A DNA stretch of 10,898 nt from Thermoplasmata archaeon (lineage in GTDB: Archaea > Thermoplasmatota > Thermoplasmata > Lutacidiplasmatales > UBA184), in NCBI GenBank assembly GCA_030038885.1, contig JASHQY010000127.1:1-10898 (forward strand), read 5' to 3'. Shown here piece after piece: positions 1 to 7,888 of the stretch. The position numbers were made by a program, and so were the translations under genes. Under the pieces are notes generated by a model. It worked only from the letters and a program-made list of their open reading frames with translations. It was not told where the DNA came from and did not search any database. The first letter of the stretch is position 1, and each line of letters starts with the position of its first letter.

Positions 1-675
1 CGGGACGGGGCGCTGAAGGCGGTCCGGGACTACGTCGACCAGGGGTTCTTCCACCGGAACGACTTCACGGAGTCGAAGATCGGCCAGGAGCGGCTGAGCT
101 ACGTGCCGTTCTGGGTGATGCCGGCGTCCGCGACCACGACCTACCAGTACCAGGCCGCCGCGACGACGATCGGGTCGACCGTCGGCACGATGGCCGCGGG
201 CGCGCTGCTCGGCGAGGCGCTCGGCGGCGGCCGCCGCGGCGGGTTCATGGTGATGCCGATCATGGCCGGCCCGGTCGTGAACCCGAACCGCTCGGAGACG
301 ATCTCGGGGCAGTACGAATACCCGGTCGTCGCGGTCAAGGCGATGACCGCCTACCAGCCGAAGGACTACCAGTTCGGCCTCGCGGACCGGACGCTGTTCG
401 ACAAGAAGAACATCCCGCAGGGCACGCCGATCCTGAACGGCGACCTCGGGGAGGACGCGGCCCACCACGCGGCCGAGTCGTACGTCCAGCAGCTGCAGTC
501 CGAGGCGGTCCACAAGAAGCACAGCATGGTCTCGCAGCTCAAGACGCAGGTCCAGATCTCGGACGGCGAGCTGCTGCACGTGCCGATCTGGTACTTCGAG
601 CTCGACCGCAAGGGCGCGAAGACGACCGTCCTGATCGACGGGAACGCGGGCCGGGTCATCCGCACGGTCGCCTGA
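1..675 (+). CDS. Uncharacterised protein, C-terminal part (5' end outside window)
   Basis: The frame is open from base 1 to the TGA at 673-675, giving 224 visible residues; the true start lies to the left. I do not recognise the family. The visible part has an aromatic segment (LSYVPFWVMPAS, about residues 32-43), a Gly/Ala-rich and mildly hydrophobic stretch (about 55-95), then a charged helical part. The C-terminal 40 residues pair a phrase of the form LLHVPIWYFELDRKG with VLIDGNAGRVI. This resembles the beta-hairpin layout of PepSY-like or similar small beta domains, in which a polypeptide of the form 'VPxW..' is followed by 'hDGxxGxhh'; that comparison is from memory and weak. The phrase VPFW/VPIW occurs twice, so the protein may contain two related modules. 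An internal GTG at 103 could be proposed as a start, but the upstream codons look equally protein-like, so I treat the gene as truncated by the window. Confidence 0.75.
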   Translation, partial: RDGALKAVRDYVDQGFFHRNDFTESKIGQERLSYVPFWVMPASATTTYQYQAAATTIGSTVGTMAAGALLGEALGGGRRGGFMVMPIMAGPVVNPNRSETISGQYEYPVVAVKAMTAYQPKDYQFGLADRTLFDKKNIPQGTPILNGDLGEDAAHHAAESYVQQLQSEAVHKKHSMVSQLKTQVQISDGELLHVPIWYFELDRKGAKTTVLIDGNAGRVIRTVA

Positions 676-700
676 CGGGTCGCCCCCGCTCGACGACCGG

Positions 701-708
701 CCTTAAGT
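701..708 (+). promoter_or_regulatory. TATA-box-like promoter element of the surface protein gene
   Basis: The sequence CCTTAAGT is an AT-rich island in GC-rich surroundings. CTTAAG (702-707) starts 31 bases before the GTG start at 733. This is the spacing expected for an archaeal TATA box and a transcript that begins at or very near the start codon. The same hexamer precedes four other genes in the window. Confidence 0.65.
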
Positions 709-732
709 GGAGCGGGCGGCCTCGTACCTGCG

Positions 733-3700
733 GTGTCGAACCCTCCCGACCGCCCCCGGGGGGCCCCGCGACGGCGCGTCCTGCTCGCGATCGCCGTGGT
801 AGCCGTCCTCCTCCTCGCCGGCGGCTCCGCGATCCTCGGGCCCGGCCTACCGACGTCCGCGCGCGCGGCGTCGACGCCCGCGACCCTCGCGTCCGGCGCG
901 GTCGCGCCCGCGACCGTCCGGGTCTCCGGGCCGGCGGACGCTCTTCCACTCTCGCCAGCGTCGGCGGGTTCGGTCGTGGCGACCGCGTTCGTCAACTACA
1001 ACGCGAGCGCCCCCGGCAACTTTCCGGGCTCGGTCGTCGGGTGGGCGGCCGGCGCGGCCGCCGTGGATCCGACGAACGATCAGCTGTGGATCCCCGAGGT
1101 GCCGACCGCGGTGGACGGGATCGCGGCGCCCGCGTCGGCGCCGGCCTTGATCTACACCGCCTCGAGCAACTCGACGGAGGTACTGCCGGGGCTCGCGAAC
1201 ACCTCGGCGATCGCGTTCGACCCGCTCGACGGCGATCTCTACGCGACCGACCCGATCAACAACACGGTCCTCGTGATCGACCCGACGACCCATCAGATGG
1301 TCCACGCGCCGATCCCTGTCGGCACCGACCCATCCGCGATACTCTACGATCCGATCTCGCAGCACCTCTTCGTGGCGAACGAGGGCTCGGACAACGTGAC
1401 CGTCCTCAGTGGGACGACGGGGCAGGTTCTCGAGGCCGGGGTCAGCACGGGCATCGCACCGATCGCGCTCGCCGACGACGTGGCCGCGGGCAAGCTCTTC
1501 GTCGCGGACTCCGGCAGCTTCACGATCTGGGTTCTGAACACGACGACCTACGCCACGGAACCGACGATCCCGCTCATCGACGAGCCGGGGGCGATCGCAT
1601 TCTCCGCCTCGCAGGACATCCTCGCGGTCGGCATGCCGGCGGCGACCCACATGGATTTGTTCGATGGCTCCGACGGCGCTGTGACGGCCTTGGCGTCGGT
1701 CGGCTCCGGGGTCTCCTCCATCGCCACGAACCCGAGCGGGACGGACTTCCTGGTCGCGAACGGGACCGGCGACTCGGTTGCGGAGGTGGGCGCGTCGACG
1801 GGCACCATCGCCGCGGACCATCCGCTCGCCGGCCGGGACCCGTCGCTCCTCACGCTCGATCCGACGTCGGGCGTCGTCTACGCGTGGAGCCGCGCCACCC
1901 GCATCGTCACCTCCCTCGATCCCGCGACCGGTGAGGTCGTGCAGGCGTCCCCCGATCTCGGCGCGAGGGCGGCCGCCCTCGCCTACGACCCGGCGTCGGA
2001 CCACGTGCTCGTCGCCGACACCCAGACCGACTCGGTCGAGATCCTCAACGCGTCGAGCTTTCTGACGGTCCGGACCCCGGTCCTGCTGCCCGGAGCTCCG
2101 AACTCCCTTGCAGACGACCCCGGGAGCGGGATCGTGTACGCGGGCTTCACGGGAGGGGTCGCCGCGATCGATGCCCAGACCGGTGCGATCGAGGCGATCA
2201 ACGACGCGCTCCCGAGCAACAACACCCAGCTGGTGTTCGACAATGCGAGCGACCTCCTCTGGGAGATCAACAATGACTCCGGCCTCCAGGCCCTGAACCC
2301 GTCGACCCTCGTGGCCGGGCCGGTCGTCGGGCTCGACGCTGGCCGGCCGAACCTGAACGGGGTCACGCTCGACCCCGCGACGAACGAACTGTTCGTCGTC
2401 GATCGGGCGACCTCGGCCCTGGTCGCGATCGACGGGACGACCGGCGCGGTCGTCGGCGCGCCTAGCCCGACGATCCCGGGCCTTCTCTCGGTCGCCTACG
2501 ACCCCGCGGACGGATCGGTGTACGCGGCCGGAGCGTCGGTCTGGGCGGTGGATCCGGTCGGTCTCTCGGTCGAGGCCGGTCCGATCCCGATCGCGCCGCA
2601 CACGGTCGCCTGGTCGATCGTCTACGAGCCCTCCCGGGAGTTCCTCTACGTGAGCTCGAACGGCTCGCTCTCCGCGGACTGGGCGGGCAACCTCACGGTG
2701 ATCGACGGATCGTCGGTCGCCGCGAGCGAGGGATCGTACGCGACGATCCCGGTCGGCCAGCTTCCGCTCGCGCTCGCCGCCGTGGCGCTGCCCGGCGCGA
2801 CCGCCCCCGGCTCCTCGGAGATCTGGGCCGCGAATTTCCTCTCGGGGACCGTCAGCGTGATCGCGAGCCCGCCCGAGGTCACGTCGTTCTCCGCGACGCC
2901 GGATCCCGTCGACGCGGGGAGCCCGACCAACGTCTCGCTCGACCTCACCGGAGGGGCGGGAGCGTCGACGGTCTCGTACGTCGGCCTTCCCTACGGGTGC
3001 GTGAGCTCGGACGCGACGACCTTCGCGTGCGCGCCGGCGATCGCGGGGACCTATCCGGTGACGGCCAACGTCTCCGACTCGCTGGGCTTCTCGGTTGTGG
3101 CGGCGCTCGTGCTCAACGTGTCGCCCGCGCTGACGGTAGGCGCGCACGTGAGCTCGGGCGTGGACGACCAGCTCGACTTCTCGTGGCCCTTGAACGCGTC
3201 GGCGGCGGCGTCCGGCGGGACCCCGCCGTACGAGTACCTCTGGAACTTCGGCGATGCGTCGACCGCGACCGGCACCCAGGTCACGCACACGTACTCGGCG
3301 GCGGGGGTGTACCTCGTGACCGTCACGGTGACCGACGCGGGCGGAGGCAGCGCGAGCAACCTCACGGTCGTGACCGTCGACCCGCCGCTCGCCATGACGA
3401 TCACCGCCGCTCCGATCAACGAGACGGACGTCGGGGTGCCGATCGAGCTCTCGGCCAACGTCACGGGCGGGTCCACGCCCGGCAGCGGGGTCTGGTCGTT
3501 CGGGGACGGCGAGTCCGGCTCCGGCGCGACCGTGACGCACGCCTACGCGATCGCGGGCGTCTACTTCGCCGCGTACACCTACGAGGACGCGAACGGGGTC
3601 TACCTCACGCAGTACGTGAGCGTGGTCGTGAACCCGCCGCTCTCGGCCACCCCGGTCGTCACGACCGTCCCCGCCGGGTCCGCCCCGACGGCCGGCGCGC

Positions 3701-4104
3701 CGCTCGACTTCAACGCGACGGTCGCCGCCGGGACCCCTCCGTACACGGAGGTCTGGGCGTTCGACGACGGCTCGTACGGCTACGGCATCGCGGCGCAGCA
3801 CACGTACGCGGCGGCGGGGACGTACCACGTCACGCTGTTCGTCGAGGACGCGGTCGGCGCCGAGCGGAACCTCTCGCTCGTCGTCGTGGTCGCGGCCTCG
3901 GCGCCGCCGTCGTCGACGCCGTTCGATTCCGGCCTCGTGCTTGGCCTCCTCGTGGGGGCCACGGCCGCCGCGATCGTGCTGTTCGCGATCGCCCGGCCGA
4001 GGAAGCGGCCGCCGTCGGCCCCGCCGACCGCGTACGTCCCACCGGCACCGCCCGCCGCGACGGCCGCGCCCGCCGGAGCCGCCCCGGACTGGAAGGAATC
4101 GTAG
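733..4104 (+). CDS. Large secreted, C-terminally anchored surface protein with YVTN-type beta-propeller and PKD domains
   Basis: The protein has 1123 residues and is probably displayed on the cell surface as an adhesin or cell-wall component; its ligand is unknown. A basic start (RRR at 13-15) precedes a hydrophobic segment (16-36) and an Ala-rich possible cleavage site near residue 45. From about 110 to 700 I count roughly 13 repeats of about 40-45 residues with the YncE/YVTN signature: [A/S]hhhDPxxxxhaVa...hhhhD..TG. That would fit two seven-bladed propellers. An Ig-like domain begins near 713, followed by PKD-type domains near 797, 884 and 968 (WNFGD, WSFGDG and WAFDDG, each followed by an HTY or HAY motif). 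A membrane segment at 1067-1087 is followed by a basic, Pro/Ala-rich tail. Many N-x-S/T sequons would allow N-glycosylation. The GTG start was chosen because CTTAAG lies 31 bases upstream. The gene ends 4 bases from the convergent zinc-ribbon gene; no terminator is visible. Confidence 0.88.
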   Translation: MSNPPDRPRGAPRRRVLLAIAVVAVLLLAGGSAILGPGLPTSARAASTPATLASGAVAPATVRVSGPADALPLSPASAGSVVATAFVNYNASAPGNFPGSVVGWAAGAAAVDPTNDQLWIPEVPTAVDGIAAPASAPALIYTASSNSTEVLPGLANTSAIAFDPLDGDLYATDPINNTVLVIDPTTHQMVHAPIPVGTDPSAILYDPISQHLFVANEGSDNVTVLSGTTGQVLEAGVSTGIAPIALADDVAAGKLFVADSGSFTIWVLNTTTYATEPTIPLIDEPGAIAFSASQDILAVGMPAATHMDLFDGSDGAVTALASVGSGVSSIATNPSGTDFLVANGTGDSVAEVGASTGTIAADHPLAGRDPSLLTLDPTSGVVYAWSRATRIVTSLDPATGEVVQASPDLGARAAALAYDPASDHVLVADTQTDSVEILNASSFLTVRTPVLLPGAPNSLADDPGSGIVYAGFTGGVAAIDAQTGAIEAINDALPSNNTQLVFDNASDLLWEINNDSGLQALNPSTLVAGPVVGLDAGRPNLNGVTLDPATNELFVVDRATSALVAIDGTTGAVVGAPSPTIPGLLSVAYDPADGSVYAAGASVWAVDPVGLSVEAGPIPIAPHTVAWSIVYEPSREFLYVSSNGSLSADWAGNLTVIDGSSVAASEGSYATIPVGQLPLALAAVALPGATAPGSSEIWAANFLSGTVSVIASPPEVTSFSATPDPVDAGSPTNVSLDLTGGAGASTVSYVGLPYGCVSSDATTFACAPAIAGTYPVTANVSDSLGFSVVAALVLNVSPALTVGAHVSSGVDDQLDFSWPLNASAAASGGTPPYEYLWNFGDASTATGTQVTHTYSAAGVYLVTVTVTDAGGGSASNLTVVTVDPPLAMTITAAPINETDVGVPIELSANVTGGSTPGSGVWSFGDGESGSGATVTHAYAIAGVYFAAYTYEDANGVYLTQYVSVVVNPPLSATPVVTTVPAGSAPTAGAPLDFNATVAAGTPPYTEVWAFDDGSYGYGIAAQHTYAAAGTYHVTLFVEDAVGAERNLSLVVVVAASAPPSSTPFDSGLVLGLLVGATAAAIVLFAIARPRKRPPSAPPTAYVPPAPPAATAAPAGAAPDWKES

Positions 4105-4108
4105 GGCG

Positions 4109-4576
4109 TCAGCGGAGCGGGCGCCCGTCGAGCCCCGCGCTCGAGATCAGGTAGCGCACTGGAACGCGGCGGGGCCGGTGCGTCCAGTAGTCGCAGACCG
4201 TGCACCGCTGGCCGAGGACGACCGACTCGCCGGCGAGCGTCTGGTTGCGGATCGGCTTCAGCGGGGCGCCGCACACCGGGCACGCCGCGAGCGGGGGCGC
4301 GGGTCCGCGCTCGCGGTAGTGCACGCTCAGGCGCACGCCGGGCAGCCCGACCAGGAGCCGGCGCAGGCGGGGACCGCCGACCGTCGCGAGCGGCTCGTCG
4401 CGCCGCAGCGACGCGAGGAGCGCGGCGCGGAACGCGACCTGGGAACCGAACGCCGCCTTGCTCCCCCGCACGAGGCGCCGGGCCGCGCGACGGACCTCGT
4501 CGTCGGGCGGCCGGCGGAACTTCGGTCCGCGGGCCGGCTCAGCCGGCCGCGGGTCCGTGGCGCCCTTCCCGGGCAC
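4109..4576 (-). CDS. Zinc-ribbon protein of unknown function, downstream partner of the AAA+ ATPase
   Basis: The 155-residue product has a Lys/Arg-rich helical N-terminal half (about 20-75) and a C-terminal zinc ribbon: CPVC at 99-102 and CTVC at 125-128, a C-x2-C...C-x2-C arrangement that would bind one zinc ion. The N-terminal half might be a helix-turn-helix or another nucleic-acid-binding fold, but I cannot identify it. The GTG start at 4576 overlaps the last 38 bases of the ATPase gene. A strong Shine-Dalgarno-like GAGGAGGAG lies just upstream inside that gene, which suggests translational coupling. This, with the shared orientation, supports a two-gene operon and a functional link. A role in DNA or RNA handling is inference only. 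Confidence 0.75.
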   Translation of the reverse strand: MPGKGATDPRPAEPARGPKFRRPPDDEVRRAARRLVRGSKAAFGSQVAFRAALLASLRRDEPLATVGGPRLRRLLVGLPGVRLSVHYRERGPAPPLAACPVCGAPLKPIRNQTLAGESVVLGQRCTVCDYWTHRPRRVPVRYLISSAGLDGRPLR

Positions 4577-5993
4577 GGATCTCCTCCTCGTAGAACCGCC
4601 GCGCGAAGTCGACCTCCTTCGGGCCGATCGCGATCGGCCCCGGCGCGGACGTCGCGAAGTACGTGAGCAACGAGGCCGCGGCCGCGAGCCGGACCGCGCG
4701 GGTCTTCAGGCGCGGCGAGAACTTCGGGAACGAGGTCGTCTTCAGCGCCTTCTCCGAGACGCCGCGCAGCGTGTCGTAGAGCGTCCGCTCGAGGCGGACC
4801 GGGCGCGCGCGGAACTTCCCGGTGACGAGCGGGTGCCCGGTCTCGATCGCGTGCACGAGCGTGAGGTGGTCCCGGATCTTCCCGGCGAGCGCGAAGTCGA
4901 GCTCGCCGAGCTCGAGCCGCTCGGCGCTCGCCTCGACCGCGCGGAAGCGCTCGCGGGTCATCGGGTGGAAGCGCAGCAGCATGCGGTCCTCGAGCGCCGC
5001 GAAGTTCGGGTCGCCGATCGTCGTCCAGTAGTCCTGCGCCCCGGCGGACCGCACGTTGTAGTTGACCGAGAAGAACGAGCGGAAGGTGTACGGGCCGACC
5101 GTGCCGAACGTCGTCTCCCACTTCACCTCGCGCTGCTCCATCACGAGCTTCAGCGGCTCGACCATCCCGCGGTACTTGAACCAGTCATTGAACTCGGGCA
5201 CGATGAAGTTGAACGTGCGGCCCGTGTACGACGCGCCGACCCGCAGGAACTGCACCGGGGTGATCCCGCCGCAGTAGCGGTTGCGCCCGGCGAGCCCGTG
5301 GGGCGGGACGCCGGTCCGGGGGTTGCCGCGCACGAGGTCGTCGATCGAGAACGTCTTGCCGGTCCCCGGGGGGCCGAACAGCGCGAGGTGGAAGCCGGTC
5401 GCGCCCGTCACGCGGCCGGTCGGCGCGATCAGCGGCGTGTCCGCGAGCGCGTACTGCTGCAGGAGCGAGATTAGCGAGTCGAAGTAGAGCGCCTCCCCGA
5501 ACAGTCCGCGCAGGTAGCGCGAGAGCGCGTCGACGTCGAACGTCCGGCCGAACTCGACGGTCTCGTCGAGTCGGTTGCGCAGCACGTCCTTGAGGTGGTC
5601 GAGGAAGTCCGAATCCATCGCGCGGATCTCCGCGGGCTCGTCCGGGACCGCCGAGAGCGCGCCCGACTCGGACGACTCGGACCGGCCGACCTCGTCGAGC
5701 AGGAGCCGGCGCAGCTCGTCCGGGTACGGCACCTGGTAGATCTTGTCGCCGCGGCCCTCGGGGGTCTCGAGCACGAACCCGCGGCGCTTCAGGCGGGTGA
5801 GCAGGCGCGTCGCGTCCTCGAACACGCGCTCGTGCAGGAGCCGGGCCCGCAGCTCGGACGCGCGGAACCGCGCGGGCTGCGACGCGACCCCCCGCACGGT
5901 CCGCCGGCGGTCGGAGTCCGCGACGAGGCCCGCGAGGACGCGCGCGACCGAGAGGTCCGAGAGGACGATCTCGAGGGGCGCCGCAGAGGCCAC
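4539..5993 (-). CDS. MCM-like AAA+ ATPase with N-terminal winged-helix region and degenerate Walker B
   Basis: The 484-residue product starts at GTG 5993, with the TATA-like CCTTAGTAG about 25-30 bases upstream; the frame stays open further upstream, but that extension looks like non-protein sequence. Residues about 30-100 resemble a winged helix (helices, then a wing around GDKIYQVPYPDELRRLL). The AAA+ core follows: Walker A GPPGTGKT at 207-214, then FNFIVPEFND (261-270) and MEQREV (285-290). This order parallels the MCM helicase Walker B (IDEFDKM) and the following MEQQTVS helix. A sensor-1-like VNYN lies at 310-313, and LEDRMLLRF (335-342) fits the MCM arginine-finger region (LLSRFDL). The Walker B Asp is replaced by Pro266 while Glu267 remains. 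The family is known for ATP-driven remodelling of DNA or proteins; MoxR-type chaperones of the same broader clade are an alternative. Target and activity are unknown. It is divergent from hjc. Confidence 0.8.
   Translation of the reverse strand: MASAAPLEIVLSDLSVARVLAGLVADSDRRRTVRGVASQPARFRASELRARLLHERVFEDATRLLTRLKRRGFVLETPEGRGDKIYQVPYPDELRRLLLDEVGRSESSESGALSAVPDEPAEIRAMDSDFLDHLKDVLRNRLDETVEFGRTFDVDALSRYLRGLFGEALYFDSLISLLQQYALADTPLIAPTGRVTGATGFHLALFGPPGTGKTFSIDDLVRGNPRTGVPPHGLAGRNRYCGGITPVQFLRVGASYTGRTFNFIVPEFNDWFKYRGMVEPLKLVMEQREVKWETTFGTVGPYTFRSFFSVNYNVRSAGAQDYWTTIGDPNFAALEDRMLLRFHPMTRERFRAVEASAERLELGELDFALAGKIRDHLTLVHAIETGHPLVTGKFRARPVRLERTLYDTLRGVSEKALKTTSFPKFSPRLKTRAVRLAAAASLLTYFATSAPGPIAIGPKEVDFARRFYEEEIRAREGRHGPAAG
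4581..4589 (-). promoter_or_regulatory. Ribosome binding site of the zinc-ribbon gene
   Basis: GAGGAGGAG on the minus strand ends 4 bases before the GTG at 4576. It lies within the end of the AAA+ ATPase coding sequence and decides the start of the downstream gene. It is one of few clear Shine-Dalgarno sites in the window and belongs to an internal operon gene, as expected where first genes are leaderless. Confidence 0.6.
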
Positions 5994-6015
5994 GGCGCCG
6001 CTAGCGCGGGAGAGG

Positions 6016-6024
6016 CTACTAAGG
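6016..6024 (-). promoter_or_regulatory. TATA-box-like promoter of the AAA+ ATPase gene
   Basis: On the minus strand this reads CCTTAGTAG, a one-base variant of the CTTAAG box used elsewhere in the window. Its centre is about 27 bases upstream of the GTG at 5993, which favours that codon as a leaderless start over any upstream in-frame codon. Confidence 0.55.
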
Positions 6025-6171
6025 TCTTCGCGGGAAGCGCGACGCGACGGCGTCCCCTCCCGCGACGGCCGCGCGACCCCGGCGGGACCCGCGCTGCCTC
6101 TCCGGGCTCCGATAGGTCCCGACTTCGGCGCGTGACGAATCGACGCCCCCACGTTCCGTTCGGAGCGTTCT

Positions 6172-6177
6172 CTTAAG
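6172..6177 (+). promoter_or_regulatory. TATA-box-like promoter of the hjc operon
   Basis: CTTAAG, preceded by TCT and followed by AA, starts 29 bases before the GTG of hjc at 6201. The spacing implies a leaderless transcript. Between this box and the divergent ATPase promoter lie about 150 GC-rich bases in which I see no further gene or clear operator. Confidence 0.65.
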
Positions 6178-6200
6178 AATCCCCCGAGGAGTCGCCGGCC

Positions 6201-6755
6201 GTGGTCGTTCGGGGGTCGACGGCGTACGAGCGGGAGCTGCGCACGCTGCTGGAAGGCGACCCGTCGGCGGTGCGCTCGTACGCCCGCGCCCTGCCGCCCG
6301 AGCTGCGCGCGGCGTTCGAGCGGCTCCGCGAGGAGCCGTTCCTCGTGATCCGCGGCGCGGGTTCGCTCGGGTTCGACCTGGTCGCGCTGCGACGGGAGTT
6401 CGCGTTCCCGCTCGAGGTCAAGGCCTCGTCGGAACCGGTGATCCGGTTCACGGACGCGAGCGGCCGGGCCGACGCCCAGCTCGCCGCGCACCGCGCGGCG
6501 GTCGGCCGGGTCGGCCTCACCGTCCTGTACGCGTACCGTCGGCTCGGGCGCCGGAGCGAGGAGGCCTGGCGGATGTTCCTCGCGAGCCCTCTGCCCGAGG
6601 GGGGTGTCCTCCGGGTCCTCTGCCGTCGCCTCCCTCCCGTGAGCACGACCCGCGAGGGGCACGGCATCCTTCGGTGGGAGGAGGGCCTCCCGCTGTCCCG
6701 CTTCCTCGACCAGGTCCGGTTCCTGACCGAGCGGCCCCCGGCGGTGCCGGCATGA
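6201..6755 (+). CDS. hjc: Archaeal Holliday junction resolvase Hjc-type endonuclease
   Basis: The 184-residue protein is predicted to cut four-way DNA junctions during recombination and fork repair. It has the PD-(D/E)xK nuclease core of Hjc. GSTAYERELRTLL at 5-17 matches the family's first helix, which carries the catalytic Glu (E10 or E12). IRGAGSLGFDLVA at 50-62 contains D59, and LEVKAS at 71-76 contains E72 and K74. The D-x12-E-V-K spacing is that of Pyrococcus furiosus Hjc as I recall it. A basic/aromatic strand (LTVLYAYRR, about 106-114) follows. Hjc is usually about 120-140 residues; here an extra segment of roughly 25 residues (about 20-46) separates the first helix from the first strand, and the C-terminus is longer. 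The GTG start is fixed by CTTAAG 29 bases upstream. It is first in an operon with the thiolase-like gene, sharing an ATGA overlap. Confidence 0.85.
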   Translation: MVVRGSTAYERELRTLLEGDPSAVRSYARALPPELRAAFERLREEPFLVIRGAGSLGFDLVALRREFAFPLEVKASSEPVIRFTDASGRADAQLAAHRAAVGRVGLTVLYAYRRLGRRSEEAWRMFLASPLPEGGVLRVLCRRLPPVSTTREGHGILRWEEGLPLSRFLDQVRFLTERPPAVPA

Positions 6756-7888
6756 GCGTCCACGTCGCGTCGGTCGGGATGGGCCGCTACGGCAAGCGTC
6801 CCGAGGGGCTCATCGACCTCGCGGCGGAAGCCGCCGGCGCCGCGCTCGAGGGGATCGGCCGTCGTCCGGTGGACCTCCTGGTCGCCGGCTCGATGCTCGC
6901 CCACGGAGAGCACGGTCCCGAGGCGCTCCTCCCGCGGCTCGCGGCGCGGCTCGGGCTCGAGGCCGGGTCCGGCTTCCGGCTGGACTCAGCGAGCGGCACC
7001 GGCGGGATGACATTCCACGCCGCGGTGGCCGCGCTCGAGTCCGGCCGGTTCGAGCGCGCGCTCGTGGTCGCGACCGAGAAGATGACCGACCGGACGACCG
7101 CGGCCAACACGCGGGACCTCGCCGCGTCGCTCCACCCTTCCGAGGTCGCGGCCGGCGCGACGATGCCGGGACTCGCCGCGATCGTGACCCAGCGCTACCT
7201 CGAGCGGTTCCGGCGCAGCGCCGCGATCTGCGACGCGGCGACCGTGCACGCGCGTGCGATGGCGGTCCACAACCCGTTCGCGCACTTCCAGAAGGCCGTG
7301 TCGCCCGAGGAGGTCGCGCGGAGCCGGCTGGTCGCGAACCCCCTTCGGCTCCTGCACTGCTCCGCGATCTCCGACGGCGCGACCGCGTTGGTCCTCGAGC
7401 GGGGGACCGGGCCCGCGACCGTGCTCGGCCTCGGCCAGGGGTTCGAATCGATCCGCGTCGTCGACCGGGACGACCTCACGACGTTCGCCAGCTCGCGGGT
7501 CGCGGCGAAGCGGGCGTACGAGGACGCGCGGGTCACGCCGAGCGCGATCGACGTCGCGGAGGTCCACGACGCGTTCTCTCCGTTCCTCTACATCCACATG
7601 GAGGACCTGGGGCTCTGCAACGTCGGCAAGGGCCCGGACCTCCTCGAGCGGGGCGAGATCCGCCCCGACGGCCGGATCCCGGTCAACCCGAGCGGCGGAG
7701 TGATCGGCCGCGGCCACCCGGTCGCCGCGTCGGGGCTCGCGGAGATCGCCGAGGTCGCGCTCCAGCTTCGCGGCGAAGCCGGCGCGCACGCGATCTCCCG
7801 GCCCCCCAAGGTCGGCCTCGCGCACGCGATGAGCGGGATCGCCGCGCACAACTTCGTCACGATCCTCGGACGGCGGGAGGGGCCGTGA
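6752..7888 (+). CDS. Thiolase-like protein (SCP-x/archaeal acetyl-CoA acetyltransferase family) lacking the nucleophilic Cys
   Basis: The 378-residue protein has the full thiolase fold length. The N-terminus (GMGRYGKRPEGLIDLA, 9-24) is typical of the archaeal/SCP-x group. VHDAFSPF (271-278, H272) and NPSGGVIGRGHPVAASG (312-328, H322) are the conserved His motifs. The nucleophile region reads FRLDSASGTGG (75-85). Aligned with the usual FRVEAACASGG, Ser81 replaces the acylated Cys; no Cys is present nearby. The C-terminal Cys motif is also absent (HAMSGIAAH, 358-366). Classical thiolase chemistry is therefore doubtful. Known relatives without the Cys include Ltp2-type aldolases of steroid side-chain degradation, which work with DUF35 partners; a similar role here is inference. 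The ATG overlaps the stop of hjc (ATGA), and its own stop overlaps the next start (GTGA), so it is translationally coupled to both. Confidence 0.85.
   Translation: MSVHVASVGMGRYGKRPEGLIDLAAEAAGAALEGIGRRPVDLLVAGSMLAHGEHGPEALLPRLAARLGLEAGSGFRLDSASGTGGMTFHAAVAALESGRFERALVVATEKMTDRTTAANTRDLAASLHPSEVAAGATMPGLAAIVTQRYLERFRRSAAICDAATVHARAMAVHNPFAHFQKAVSPEEVARSRLVANPLRLLHCSAISDGATALVLERGTGPATVLGLGQGFESIRVVDRDDLTTFASSRVAAKRAYEDARVTPSAIDVAEVHDAFSPFLYIHMEDLGLCNVGKGPDLLERGEIRPDGRIPVNPSGGVIGRGHPVAASGLAEIAEVALQLRGEAGAHAISRPPKVGLAHAMSGIAAHNFVTILGRREGP
7875..7880 (+). promoter_or_regulatory. Ribosome binding site of the DUF35 gene
   Basis: GGGAGG inside the end of the thiolase-like gene, 4 bases before the GTG at 7885. 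It supports that codon as the start despite its 4-base overlap with the upstream stop. Confidence 0.45.

Noticed and set aside
847..3828. Very long minus-strand open frame opposite the surface protein gene
   Set aside because: Its translation is dominated by Arg, Gly, Asp and Val with no domains, as expected from the antisense of GC-rich codons; the plus strand carries clear propeller and PKD motifs.
5994..6171. Possible CRISPR, repeat array or operator in the divergent promoter region
   Set aside because: Only short GC-rich similarities are visible, with no regular spacing or clear palindrome beyond what base composition gives.
5994..6662. N-terminal extension of the AAA+ ATPase frame, across hjc
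   Set aside because: The extension is antisense to the well-supported hjc gene and is low-complexity; a TATA-like box and GTG at 5993 give a better start.
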